NCBI RefSeq assembly: GCF_009725755.1
Contig: NZ_WNIJ01000001.1
Coordinates: 124,001 to 188,000, forward strand
Source of the DNA: Bombella sp. ESL0385
GTDB lineage: Bacteria > Pseudomonadota > Alphaproteobacteria > Acetobacterales > Acetobacteraceae
Direction of reading: 5' to 3'
DNA length: 64,000 nt
In this document: one piece after another, positions 18,995-28,181 of the stretch
Numbering within the stretch: position 1 is the stretch's first letter
How the letters are laid out: each line of letters starts with the position of its first letter
The notes under the pieces: model-generated
Told to the model about the DNA's origin: nothing
The model's input: the letters and a program-made list of their open reading frames with translations, nothing else
Databases searched by the model: none
Made by a program: the position numbers and the translations under genes

Positions 18995-19462
18995 ATGTCC
19001 ACACCAGAAAGTCGTCTCGCTGCGTTAAATATTGAGCTTCCCGTTGCCGCTGCCCCTGTGGCGAATTACCTCCCTGTTGTGCGGACGGGTAATTTATTGG
19101 TTGTCTCTGGGCAGTTGCCATTAGTGGATGGTAAATTGCTGATTACTGGTAAGTTGGGTGGTGAAGTCTCCAATCAAGCAGGGACAGCATGCGCACGAGC
19201 ATGTTTTATCAATATTCTGGCCCAGCTTAATACGGCTTTGGGGGGTGATCTTTCCCGTGTGCGGCGGGTTGTGCGTCTTGGTGGTTTTATGGCCTGCACG
19301 CCTGATTTTACCGATCATGCTGCTGTGATGAATGGGGCTTCTGACCTTGCTGCTGCGGTGTTTGTTGGGGAGGTTGGCCAACATGCTCGCTCGACCGTTG
19401 GTGTGCCGAGCTTACCGCTGAATGCCCCGGTAGAAGTTGAAGCGATGTTTGAAGTCGCTTAA
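18995..19462 (+). CDS. RidA/YjgF family protein
   Basis: 155 residues from the ATG at 18995, which has GGGAGAAG upstream; the frame is open to 18911 but that stretch does not look coding. This branch is longer than classical RidA (about 130) and matches the group described as YjgF/chorismate-mutase-like, with VRTGNLLVVSGQLP near residue 30 and ARACFINILAQL. RidA proteins hydrolyse reactive enamine/imine intermediates from PLP enzymes, so a place just after the PLP enzyme metY is sensible. The exact substrate is unknown. Confidence 0.85.
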   Translation: MSTPESRLAALNIELPVAAAPVANYLPVVRTGNLLVVSGQLPLVDGKLLITGKLGGEVSNQAGTACARACFINILAQLNTALGGDLSRVRRVVRLGGFMACTPDFTDHAAVMNGASDLAAAVFVGEVGQHARSTVGVPSLPLNAPVEVEAMFEVA

Positions 19463-19551
19463 AGAGGGCTTCTTTTTGGTAGGTTGGTTGTTATGGAAGG
19501 GCAGCCTGCCAGAATCATCTGCCAGATTTTAATGAAAGGATGACTGATTCG

Positions 19552-19800
19552 ATGAGTGATACATTACCTGATCGCCTCTCCATCTACCCTGATAGCCCTT
19601 ATTATAATGAGGAGATATTGGGCCGCGGCATTGGTGTGCGCTTTAAAGGGGAAGAAAAGACCAATGTTGAGGAATATTGCGTGAGTGAGGGGTGGATTCG
19701 TGTCTCTGTAGGGCGGTCTTTAGACCGGCGGGGCCGGCCGATGACGTTAAAGCTGAATGGCCCTGTTGAAGTCTGGTTTAAAGGTGAGGCGGCGTCCTGA
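19552..19800 (+). CDS. DUF3297 family protein
   Basis: 82 residues from the ATG at 19552 (an in-frame ATG at 19540 gives four more). The sequence DRLSIYPDSPYYNEE and especially KTNVEEYCVSEGWIRV matches the small alphaproteobacterial/gammaproteobacterial DUF3297 family as I remember it. Function is not known; it is soluble with no membrane segment or signal. It lies between the RidA gene and mntH on the same strand, about 30 bases before mntH. Confidence 0.8.
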   Translation: MSDTLPDRLSIYPDSPYYNEEILGRGIGVRFKGEEKTNVEEYCVSEGWIRVSVGRSLDRRGRPMTLKLNGPVEVWFKGEAAS

Positions 19801-19829
19801 TTGGCCCCTCTAACATAAAGGATTAAAGC

Positions 19830-21137
19830 GTGCCTGAGGCAGACTATATGCCTGTTGAGGATGCGGCGCGTGGTGCTGTGGCTGTACCGGCGCGGGCAAG
19901 CTTCTGGCTGAGGCGGTTTTTAGCCTTTATTGGCCCCGGCTATATGGTTGCCGTGGGGTATATGGACCCCGGTAATTGGGCCACAGACCTACAAGGTGGG
20001 GCACGGTTTGGGTATCGTTTACTATCGGTCATTCTGCTGGCCAATATTATGGCGGTCCTGCTCCAAGCCCTTGCGGCACGGTTGGGGATTGTAACAGGGC
20101 GTGACCTTGCCCAAGCCTGCCGCGACTGGTTACCACGTTGGGCAAATATCCCCCTGTGGCTGACTTGTGAAGTCGCCATCATTGCGTGTGATTTGGCCGA
20201 AGTTATCGGCACGGCTGTTGCGCTGAACTTATTGTTTGGCCTTTCTATTATGGTCGGGACGTTAATTTCCGTTTTGGATGTTTTTCTCGTCTTATTGCTC
20301 ATGCAACGTGGGATGCGCGCGCTGGAAGCTTTTGTGATAACCCTTTTGGGGATTATCGCTGTGTGCTTTGGCATACAGCTTGTGGCGGCATCCCCGTCTA
20401 TTGGGGGGATTTTAAAAGGCTTTGTGCCATCGCCACATATTTTGACGAACCCCGATATGCTGTATGTGGCGATTGGGATTATTGGGGCTACGGTTATGCC
20501 TCATAATCTTTATCTCCATTCCTCTTTGGTAAAAAGCCGCTCCTACCCGCGTACGGTGGAAGGGCGGCGGGATGCGCTGCGCTGGGCGACATGGGATAGC
20601 ACATTGGCTTTAACGCTGGCTTTGTTCATCAATGCTGCGATTTTAATTGTGGCTGCGGCGGCGTTCCATGGCACGAAATATCAAAATGTGGCTGAGATTA
20701 GCGATGCGTGGCGGCTGCTTTCGCCCGTGTTGGGCTTTGGGCTGGCCTCGACCTTATTTGCCGTAGCGTTGCTTGCGGCGGGCACAAACTCCACCGTTAC
20801 AGGGACGTTAGCAGGGCAAATCGTGATGGAGGGCTTCCTTCACTTACGGTTGCCCTATTGGGTGCGGCGACTCATCACCCGTGGCATAGCTGTGTTGCCC
20901 GTTATTGTTATTGTTGCTCTTTATGGGCAGGGGAAGGTGGGGGATTTGCTCGTATTGAGCCAGATTGTCCTTTCCATGCAGTTGCCCTTTGCGATGATTC
21001 CGCTTGTTTGGTTTGTCTCAAGCCGGCAGAAGATGGGGGCGTTTCGTCTTACGCCCTTATGGGCTGTTTTAGCGTGGTTTGTGGTGCTGGTGATTGTTGG
21101 GTTGAATGTAAAATTACTAAGCGATGCCCTGTTTTAG
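19830..21137 (+). CDS. mntH: Nramp-family divalent metal transporter (MntH)
   Basis: 435 residues with a GTG start. Nramp proteins import Mn(II) or Fe(II) with protons across the inner membrane. The metal-site motif [12 protein letters not shown] is in the first transmembrane helix and [10 protein letters not shown] in the sixth, both intact, including the Asp, Asn and Met that bind metal. Eleven or so hydrophobic segments are present. No metal-sensing riboswitch fits in the 29 bases before the start. Its stop overlaps the stop of the convergent flavin reductase gene by four bases. Confidence 0.93.
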   Translation: MPEADYMPVEDAARGAVAVPARASFWLRRFLAFIGPGYMVAVGYMDPGNWATDLQGGARFGYRLLSVILLANIMAVLLQALAARLGIVTGRDLAQACRDWLPRWANIPLWLTCEVAIIACDLAEVIGTAVALNLLFGLSIMVGTLISVLDVFLVLLLMQRGMRALEAFVITLLGIIAVCFGIQLVAASPSIGGILKGFVPSPHILTNPDMLYVAIGIIGATVMPHNLYLHSSLVKSRSYPRTVEGRRDALRWATWDSTLALTLALFINAAILIVAAAAFHGTKYQNVAEISDAWRLLSPVLGFGLASTLFAVALLAAGTNSTVTGTLAGQIVMEGFLHLRLPYWVRRLITRGIAVLPVIVIVALYGQGKVGDLLVLSQIVLSMQLPFAMIPLVWFVSSRQKMGAFRLTPLWAVLAWFVVLVIVGLNVKLLSDALF

Positions 21138-21619
21138 GCGCGTGTTGGTAGGTGATGGAAGGCCCGGTCAAACCATGTTAGCCCGTGGCGTGTCCCATCA
21201 TCTATTGTAATGGCATGCACCCGGCAGATGAGGACGTCATGCGTGCCGATGGTGTGTGTATTCTCTATCGTACAATCAAGCGTGGCCAGCGCGCCGTCTA
21301 ATAAGGGGGAGCCGAGCGGGCCGGGGTGCCATTGCCCGCATGTGAAGCGTTCTGTCGCGGTGAGTTGGTTATTAGCAAAGGCGCAGGCGAGATCATCATG
21401 GCCTTTACCGAGGATGTTAATGCCGAGTTTTTTGTTGGTCAAAAAGGCCTCATGCGATGCGTTAGCACGATTAAAGCAGACCAATATTGTGGGCGGGGTA
21501 TCGGTAACACTCGTTATGGCGGAGACTGTTAAGCCATAACGCCCCGCAGGGCCATCAGTGGTAACGAGTGTAACAGGTGAGCCAAGGCGACTCATAGCAT
21601 TGCGAAAGATAGCCTGCAT
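21134..21619 (-). CDS. Flavin reductase domain protein (HpaC/RutF-like)
   Basis: 161 residues. [17 protein letters not shown] at the N-terminus, [20 protein letters not shown] and the [16 protein letters not shown] stretch are the usual FMN-binding features of the split-barrel flavin reductases that supply reduced flavin to two-component monooxygenases. No monooxygenase gene is nearby, so the partner is unknown. The second half ([19 protein letters not shown]) also matches. The 145 bases upstream contain only a terminator for the next gene. Confidence 0.88.
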   Translation of the reverse strand: MQAIFRNAMSRLGSPVTLVTTDGPAGRYGLTVSAITSVTDTPPTILVCFNRANASHEAFLTNKKLGINILGKGHDDLACAFANNQLTATERFTCGQWHPGPLGSPLLDGALATLDCTIENTHTIGTHDVLICRVHAITIDDGTRHGLTWFDRAFHHLPTRA

Positions 21620-21740
21620 GGGGGAAGACTTTCAGGGCAGAATAAATAGGACTAAAGAAGGACGGATAAGGGGTTTATCAAGGCTTTTTTGTAAATCCAA
21701 GAGTGAAAACAGCTATTAGTCTTTTAAGGTGAGGGGGAAA

Positions 21741-21756
21741 GGGGCATTTCTGCCCC
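21741..21756 (-). terminator. Hairpin after the alginate-export-type gene
   Basis: On the minus strand a perfect six-base stem GGGGCA/TGCCCC with a GAAA loop begins nine bases after the stop of the porin-like gene and is followed by TTTCCCCC. The short T run makes it a moderate terminator candidate. Confidence 0.5.
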
Positions 21757-21764
21757 TATCAAGG

Positions 21765-23495
21765 TTAGTAAGTGAGGGTGAGGGAGGATTGGTAATAGGT
21801 TGCATCATGTGCGCCAGCTTGGTGCATGGCGTGGGATGTAAGGAAGCGGACGACATGATGATCCCAGGTTAAATGAGGGCCAAGGCGTAAGCTTGCTGCC
21901 ATTTGTGGGGCAATCCCGACAAAGGAGTCGTAGTTATAAGCATTATATCTCCCGGAGGTGAATTGCCGTTGGAAGATGTTACGCCCATAGATGGAGTATG
22001 TGTCATCCCCCGTATTGTAACGCCAATAAATGGGTAGTTTGAGTTGGAAGGTTAGATAGTTGGTGGGGGAGAAGCTCGCCTTTGGGGCAAAGTCGATCAA
22101 GTTTTGCCCGGTGAGGTAATTGGTGGGGTCCAGATAATTCGTGTTTACACCGAAGGGTTCGATATAGGTGTTCACACTGCCTGTCGTCCCGCGTGCGCCA
22201 CCGCCGGAATAAGCATCGCCCTGCACACCGATGGTAGGATGCCACATAACATGGCGGAAATGGTAATCCACCGTGCCATTCATGGACCACGCATTTACAT
22301 GGCGGTTCATTTTATCATAATGGTTTGCGGCGTTATAAGATTGATAGAACCGCCCCTGCTGATACGCTCCCCCAAAGGAGAAGCTGATAGGCCCGGCCTC
22401 CCCATGCCACCGCATGCCAAAGTTATTGCGTTTGGTGTGGCCTAATGCGGAGGCATTATACATCACTGTTTGCTGGGCAGGCCCGCCGTTAAGCTCATAG
22501 CCATAATAGAAGATGTTGATGAAGGAATATCCTGCCTCCCCAAGGAAGTGGAAATCCGGCGGCGCATAGGTGATGTTAGCCCCATAAAGGCGGGTTTTAT
22601 AATCAAGTGTGTCGTGGAAAAGGGAGTTCCCCCCACGGAAGCTATCTGTATGGTTGTTCTTTGTATTGATGAAATAAAAACCATCAAACCGGACGCGGTT
22701 CCAATGCTCGTAAATGCGGAACCCATCCCAGCTGAGTGGGACGTTCAGCACATCGCGATTACCGATCATATAGTCAGGCGCATCAAGGAATTGCTGCCGC
22801 CCAAAGATGAAGCCGCCATGCCCTCCAACAGCATTGCCGCTAAGCTCTACAAACGCTTGTTGAAGGTCTAAGTTTTTACGGAAGGTGCCATCATAGCTAT
22901 AGCCGCGCCACCCACCAGCATCAGCGTTAATAAGTTGGCCAAAGAAGCGTACATGCTGGCCAAAATGGAGGTCCGCACTCCAAAGATTACGGACAGCAAA
23001 GCGGCCAGAGTTAAAGGGGCGGGCCTTCATGGAGGTGGTAGGGTCAATCGCTGCACCAAAGACAGGCCGCCTATCGTACCAGTTATTCAGCCGCGTTTCC
23101 CCAGCAAGGCTAAGCCAGATGGAGCCGCTATCATTAAGCTTCATGTGCTTATAGCTATCAAAAGGGTCGCCACGGTCACAAAGGCCGGTTTTAGGCTGGC
23201 TGATGCTATCCATCCCCGCTGGGGTACCATATTGGGAGACGGGGCCGAAGCCTGTCTCACTCCCATCCCCACGAGCCCAAATGCCATAAGGGTTAGATTG
23301 GGGGGCTTCAGCCGGACAGCCGCCCGGTGCTGTGTGCATGATGCGGTCGAGGATGCTGCGTTTTGGCTGTGAAGAATCGGTACTAGCGGGAGTTGTGCTG
23401 CTTGCTTCAGCATGAGCAGGTGACAGTGTGGTGCCCAGGCCAGCTGTCAGGAGCGTGGTGTAAAGGACGATATGGGGAAAGGGTCTTTTGGGCAT
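21765..23495 (-). CDS. Outer-membrane barrel, alginate-export family type
   Basis: 576 residues. A signal peptide ends near AHA (about residue 29). The body is rich in Gly, Tyr, Asn and Phe with alternating strand patterns and ends in the aromatic LTLTY, as for an outer-membrane barrel. GRQQFLDAPDYMIGNRD and NLDLQQAFVEL resemble the alginate export (AlgE-like) domain, a barrel that passes anionic polymers or small organic acids. In acetic acid bacteria such proteins are common although alginate is not made, so I would call it a porin of unknown substrate. It is transcribed alone. Confidence 0.75.
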   Translation of the reverse strand: MPKRPFPHIVLYTTLLTAGLGTTLSPAHAEASSTTPASTDSSQPKRSILDRIMHTAPGGCPAEAPQSNPYGIWARGDGSETGFGPVSQYGTPAGMDSISQPKTGLCDRGDPFDSYKHMKLNDSGSIWLSLAGETRLNNWYDRRPVFGAAIDPTTSMKARPFNSGRFAVRNLWSADLHFGQHVRFFGQLINADAGGWRGYSYDGTFRKNLDLQQAFVELSGNAVGGHGGFIFGRQQFLDAPDYMIGNRDVLNVPLSWDGFRIYEHWNRVRFDGFYFINTKNNHTDSFRGGNSLFHDTLDYKTRLYGANITYAPPDFHFLGEAGYSFINIFYYGYELNGGPAQQTVMYNASALGHTKRNNFGMRWHGEAGPISFSFGGAYQQGRFYQSYNAANHYDKMNRHVNAWSMNGTVDYHFRHVMWHPTIGVQGDAYSGGGARGTTGSVNTYIEPFGVNTNYLDPTNYLTGQNLIDFAPKASFSPTNYLTFQLKLPIYWRYNTGDDTYSIYGRNIFQRQFTSGRYNAYNYDSFVGIAPQMAASLRLGPHLTWDHHVVRFLTSHAMHQAGAHDATYYQSSLTLTY

Positions 23496-23631
23496 TACAT
23501 GGGACCTTGTTATGGTTTTTACGGCCCCAGAAGATGATTAAAATGAGGTTAGAACATTGATTTAACGCAAAAGTTCTTCAAAGAGACTCATCAAATAAAC
23601 CTCTTACAGAGATATGAATTACCTATTAATA

Positions 23632-23654
23632 AAGGGGCTTATGAAAAACCCCTT
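23632..23654 (-). terminator. Weak hairpin after hpnN
   Basis: Arms AAGGGG (23632-23637) and CCCCTT (23649-23654) flank an 11-base loop; on the minus strand the hairpin is followed by TATT. It lies about 30 bases after the hpnN stop in an AT-rich gap. Confidence 0.35.
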
Positions 23655-23682
23655 ATAATCAGCCAGTTTTCTCAAAAGAGGT

Positions 23683-26274
23683 TTATTTTAAGTCCTCTTT
23701 TTCCCCCGGTAAGAGGGCGGGGATAAAGACAAGTGAGCAGATGAGCGTGCAGGTGAGGGAGAGAAGTAAAAGCCGCCCCATACTAGCGGTGCCCGGATGG
23801 ATAGAGGCTGCTAAAGAGCCAAAGGCGGAACCAGTTGTCAGGGCAGAGAATAAAACCGCTCGTGCTGTGGGGGAGGAAAGGGGATTATGCAACCCTGCAC
23901 GCCAGTTCATGACGAAATAGATGTTAAAGGACACCCCGACCCCTAGCAAAAGGGGTAAGGCGATGATGTTCGCGTAATTGAGTTGCTCTGGCACTGTGAT
24001 GACGAGAATCACCGTGAGAAGTGAGGAGAGGAGTAAGGGCAGCAGCACGAGGAGGCTATCGAGCACGCGGCGCAATGTGATGAGTAAAATCAGCGCAATG
24101 GCGATAATGGCGCAGATAGCTGCGGTAATAAAGGCGTGTGTGATGGTCTGGGCACTGGCGATAATCTCCAAAGCTGGGCCGGAAATATCAGGGGTGACCG
24201 TCTCTAGCTCATTGACGAAGCGATGGAGCGTCTTGGTCTCGGACATTTGTCCTTTAGGGTGAATGACCAAACGATAGGCCCCGTTAGAGGCAATATAGTC
24301 GGCACGGATATGGGCCGGGATGCTCTGCATCGTAATGGACGGTGGGGGGACTAGGAGCGTTTTAAGTTGGTTAAGCTCTGCGGGGAGGAAGTGGGTGAGG
24401 GCCTCATTGGTGGAGAGCAATGTGGCATCAGGGGCGGTAGAGAGGCGTAAAAGCGCATTATGTAAAGCAGCGAGGGCGGGGGTTAATTTACCGTCTAACC
24501 CATCAAAAGAATGAGCGGCTTTAAGGGCTGCTTGGCGGAGTTCCGCAGCGGAAGGGGGTGGGGCTGGGTGGTTAACATCTAAGGTAGGGAGGATGATGTC
24601 GCCTGCATCATGGATGAGCTGGATTTTAGCGTCTTGGTCATCGGGGACGAGGGCCCCAAGCCAGAGGACATCATGTACGCTTTCGAGCTTGTTAAAGGCC
24701 GCCGCTTGGCGTGCAGCGGTAGCGATGTCTGGGGTGAGGACTTGGGCATTATACGGGGTTGTGAGGGGGTTTTCCTCCAGCAGATTAAGGGCCTTCATGC
24801 CCTCTGTGTCAGGCTTTTTGGTATGGAGGGGGTCGGCATCAAAGCTTAGGCGTGGGATGAGGCAAAGCCCGATAAGGCCGAGCACCCCAAAAATGCTCAG
24901 AACAGGGGTGCGATAACGCTGTAAAGCGCGGTCTATCGGCAGGAGGGATGTAAAGCCCGTGCTGCTCGCCCCCGGTTTGGCGCGGAAGGCCATCAGCAAA
25001 GCGGGTAGAAGAGTCAGGGTGCAGAAGAAGGCGATAATCATCCCGCCCCCAGCAATAAGCCCTAATTGGGCAACCCCTACAAAATTCGTGGGTGTGAAAG
25101 CGAGGAAGCCCGCCGCTGTTGCTAGGGAGGCAACAAAGATTTGCGGGCCACTCTCTTTGCCGGTGCGCTCTAAGGCTGCAAGGGGGGCGAGGGGTTGGTT
25201 CTGCTCATCCTTTTGGCAGCGGAAGCGCACACCAAATTGAATGGCGAAATCGACCGCAATCCCAACGAATAAGATGGCAAAGGCGACCGAAATCATATTC
25301 AAGGTGCCGACAATTAAGGCTGCAAACCCTGTTGTGAGCAACAAGCCAATGATGAGCGTCAGGAGGATGGGGATAGCAACGCGCAATGTCCGCACGGCAA
25401 GGATGAGCCAAAGCGCAACAAGGGCGAAAGAAATGATAAGGCCGATGACCATCCCTTGGGCAACGGTGGAGAACTCCTCATCACTGAGTTTCGCTTCCCC
25501 GGTGATGAGCGCATGGGTCCGTCCTGCTTTGACGCTGGGCAGTGTGTTTAAGGCCGCACGCATGGCTTTTGTGGCGGCCTCTGAGGGCTCAAAGGAGGAG
25601 AAATCAGGCCGTGGATGGGTGACGACAAATTGGTAATGCCCGCCAAGGTCGCTCAAACCACCGGAGAGTAATTTCTCCCAAGAGAGGGGGGCGGCTTGGC
25701 CTGTCATGCCTTGCTCTAATGTATGGGTTAGGCCATCAAGAGCGGTATTGAAGCTAGCAGGGATGGGTTGGCCAGTTTTAAGGGCTGTTGCCATAAGGCC
25801 GAAGGTGCCAAAGAGGCCGCGCGCAGAAGGGTCGGCAGCTAAGGTACCGAGGAATGGTTGTGCGGCGATGATGGAATCGAGCAGGGGTTCTAGCTCTTTT
25901 GTATCGATAAAGAGGAAGGCATTACGGGTATAGAAAGGGTCAGCATCAGGTTGGCTGACTTTATCGAAATGCTCATGGTCTTGTGCGAGGATGGCGGCAA
26001 GATCGTGCGCTGCCTCGCGCCCTTCTTCAGGCGTAGCGGAGCTGATGATGGCGACGAGGGTGTTCTTCTCGCCGGGGAAAAGTTCTTCTAATTGATGGTT
26101 TTTTTGCTTCCAAGGGAGGGTATCGGCAAAGAGCTTATCGGTCTCGGTTGTGATGCCGAGATGGTTAAGGCTAAGCCATACCGAGCCAGCGCATAACAAG
26201 GTAAAAATGGTCAATACAAGGGCGACATGGCGGCCACAAAACGCATTGAGACGGTTTGTCAGCGTGGAAAGCAT
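23683..26274 (-). CDS. hpnN: Hopanoid-associated RND transporter HpnN
   Basis: 863 residues from the ATG at 26274, preceded by AGAGGA; a longer frame begins at 26325. The architecture is that of HpnN/MMPL proteins: one N-terminal membrane helix, a large periplasmic domain, a six-helix block with VGIAVDFAIQFGVRFR, a second periplasmic domain and another six-helix block with GVSFNIYFVMNWR. HpnN moves hopanoids from inner to outer membrane. Hopanoids are abundant in acetic acid bacteria. The other hpn genes are not next to it. It is divergent from yigZ across about 215 bases. Confidence 0.88.
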   Translation of the reverse strand: MLSTLTNRLNAFCGRHVALVLTIFTLLCAGSVWLSLNHLGITTETDKLFADTLPWKQKNHQLEELFPGEKNTLVAIISSATPEEGREAAHDLAAILAQDHEHFDKVSQPDADPFYTRNAFLFIDTKELEPLLDSIIAAQPFLGTLAADPSARGLFGTFGLMATALKTGQPIPASFNTALDGLTHTLEQGMTGQAAPLSWEKLLSGGLSDLGGHYQFVVTHPRPDFSSFEPSEAATKAMRAALNTLPSVKAGRTHALITGEAKLSDEEFSTVAQGMVIGLIISFALVALWLILAVRTLRVAIPILLTLIIGLLLTTGFAALIVGTLNMISVAFAILFVGIAVDFAIQFGVRFRCQKDEQNQPLAPLAALERTGKESGPQIFVASLATAAGFLAFTPTNFVGVAQLGLIAGGGMIIAFFCTLTLLPALLMAFRAKPGASSTGFTSLLPIDRALQRYRTPVLSIFGVLGLIGLCLIPRLSFDADPLHTKKPDTEGMKALNLLEENPLTTPYNAQVLTPDIATAARQAAAFNKLESVHDVLWLGALVPDDQDAKIQLIHDAGDIILPTLDVNHPAPPPSAAELRQAALKAAHSFDGLDGKLTPALAALHNALLRLSTAPDATLLSTNEALTHFLPAELNQLKTLLVPPPSITMQSIPAHIRADYIASNGAYRLVIHPKGQMSETKTLHRFVNELETVTPDISGPALEIIASAQTITHAFITAAICAIIAIALILLITLRRVLDSLLVLLPLLLSSLLTVILVITVPEQLNYANIIALPLLLGVGVSFNIYFVMNWRAGLHNPLSSPTARAVLFSALTTGSAFGSLAASIHPGTASMGRLLLLSLTCTLICSLVFIPALLPGEKEDLK

Positions 26275-26488
26275 GGCAGTGTGATCCTCTTTTACCCTTG
26301 TGTAATAGGCTGGATATTGGCCCATTCTAGCCTTGTGGATGAAGGCAGTAGTAGCGCGATAGGGCGGGATTTTCCATAGCGTGCGGTTTCCCCTTTTAGG
26401 AGAAAGGCTTCATCTAAGGTAAGATGATTGCAAAAGGAGTGTGCGGTGTGGCTTGGCGGGCACAGCCTTTCTAGGGCAGAATGAGCGT

Positions 26489-27088
26489 ATGACTTGGACA
26501 TTAGACGGCATAGCCGAGCATGAAACGATTATTCGCCATAGTGTGTTCCGCACTATGGCCGCCCCTGTGGAGGATGAAGCCGGAGCGATGGCCTTTCTGG
26601 CCCAAGTGGCTGTGCCAGAGGCAACGCATAATTGCTGGGCGTTTCGTGTTGGGGGGCGGTACCGTGTTTATGATGATGGGGAACCCTCTGGCACGGCAGG
26701 GCGGCCTATTCTCTCTGCGATAGAAGGGCAGGATTTTGAGGGGGTTATGGTCGTTGTCACCCGCTGGTTTGGGGGGGTGAAGCTTGGGGCCGGGGGGCTG
26801 GTGCGGGCCTATGGTGGGGCAGCAGCAGCTTGTTTGCGTGAGGCAGCAAAGAGTGAGTGGGTCGAGCGGGTTCGGCTAGGCTTCCACTGTCCTTTCCCGA
26901 TTTATGCGGAGGTAGAGGCCAAATTACCGGGATGGCGCGTGGAGGTGCGCGAGTGTACTTTTGGTGCGGCAGGGGCCGTGATGGAGCTGGCTGTCCCCGT
27001 GCAAGCGCGTGAGGAGGTTGAGGCATGGCTGAGGGACCTCACACGCGGGCAAGAGCCTATCCGTGTATTGGATGATGAGCCGGACTAA
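26489..27088 (+). CDS. YigZ/IMPACT family protein
   Basis: 199 residues from the ATG at 26489; the frame is open back to 26441. YDDGEPSGTAGRPIL and VTRWFGGVKLGAGGLVRAY are the diagnostic motifs of the UPF0029/IMPACT N-terminal domain, and a C-terminal ferredoxin-like domain follows. Bacterial YigZ may bind nucleic acid or translation factors; its role is not established. The stop overlaps that of the convergent aquaporin gene by four bases. Confidence 0.88.
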   Translation: MTWTLDGIAEHETIIRHSVFRTMAAPVEDEAGAMAFLAQVAVPEATHNCWAFRVGGRYRVYDDGEPSGTAGRPILSAIEGQDFEGVMVVVTRWFGGVKLGAGGLVRAYGGAAAACLREAAKSEWVERVRLGFHCPFPIYAEVEAKLPGWRVEVRECTFGAAGAVMELAVPVQAREEVEAWLRDLTRGQEPIRVLDDEPD

Positions 27089-28071
27089 GGGGTGTCTTGT
27101 TGAGCCGCTTCTTTTTTATCCTCACGTTTTAACTCGTCAGGTGAAGGGCCTTTGGCCTCCGGGGCGGAATAGCGGGGTACGCGGCCATGATGGCCAAAAT
27201 TGACGATGCGCGCTTCCCGCAGGCCATGATGAGAGACGAGGAAGCGGGCGAGTTGCAACGCAATAGCCGCCCCCATAAAAGGCCCGACAAGATATATCCA
27301 TATCCCATGGAGGTTATGGGCTAAGGTATCGGGGGCTAAGGTCCGCATAAAATTGGTGCTATTGCCAGAAAAGCCGGAGATAAACGGGTTAGTAATCGCA
27401 AAATAAAGCGCGCACATCCATGTGGTAAAATGCTGAAGGCGTGGGCGTGATGCGGTGAAATAAATGACGAGAATCAACCCTGCGGTGGCGATGCCTTCCA
27501 TCAAAGCGACAAAGCCAAGGCTATAATGGGAAGCGGGGAAGGTCCCTGCATAATGGATTTGTGTCACAAGAGGCTGCCAGAAGGGCAGGAGGATGCTCAG
27601 CCCAAGGCTTGCGAGGAGCGTCCCTGTAAAAGCCCCAATAAGCTGGGCAAATATGTAACCCAGAGCATCTAACCAACGGATTTTCTTGCTTAGGAAGAAT
27701 GCCAACGTCACAGAGGGGTTGAGATGCGCCCCGCTGACTTTCCCAAAGGGGGAGAGTGTGGCAATCGTCCCCGCTAGGCCGAAGAAGAGGCCAATAAGGG
27801 CAGAGCGAAGAATGGGGTAAGGGGCCAGAAAAGCCGCCACAGGGGAGCCATCGGCGGCTAAAATTGTGGTGACGGTAATGCCAAGAAGCAGCATGATGGC
27901 CGTAGCGATGGCCTCCATGGCATAGAGCTTCCAATGGAAGGGTTGGTCTGGGTGGGGTTTGCCTTCTAGGGGGCGGTCTGTCAGCTCTCTGCGGGAAAAG
28001 CGAATATGCGGCAGACGAATATGAGGGTAGCGAACATGCCGGGCTGTGTAGGTTTTCTTGCGGTCAGTCAT
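27085..28071 (-). CDS. Aquaporin/glycerol-facilitator (MIP) family protein, atypical
   Basis: 328 residues: a basic hydrophilic N-terminus of about 48 residues, six membrane segments, and a charged C-terminal tail of about 50. The first pore motif is GAHLNPSVTLAF (NPS at 118-120 instead of NPA). The second, expected as NPAR, reads N240-F-M-R243 followed by TLAP, so Pro and Ala are both replaced while Asn and Arg remain. The protein is clearly a MIP member but its selectivity cannot be assumed to be water or glycerol. It is transcribed alone, convergent with yigZ. Confidence 0.85.
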   Translation of the reverse strand: MTDRKKTYTARHVRYPHIRLPHIRFSRRELTDRPLEGKPHPDQPFHWKLYAMEAIATAIMLLLGITVTTILAADGSPVAAFLAPYPILRSALIGLFFGLAGTIATLSPFGKVSGAHLNPSVTLAFFLSKKIRWLDALGYIFAQLIGAFTGTLLASLGLSILLPFWQPLVTQIHYAGTFPASHYSLGFVALMEGIATAGLILVIYFTASRPRLQHFTTWMCALYFAITNPFISGFSGNSTNFMRTLAPDTLAHNLHGIWIYLVGPFMGAAIALQLARFLVSHHGLREARIVNFGHHGRVPRYSAPEAKGPSPDELKREDKKEAAQQDTP

Positions 28072-28181
28072 GGGAGAATGAACCCAGTGTTAAGACAAGA
28101 TCATATTGTGGTGGGCATTAGTGTTTCGGGAAGATTGGGGAAAGGTCAAGGGCTGTAAGAGGTTTTTAATGTTTCCCGATT

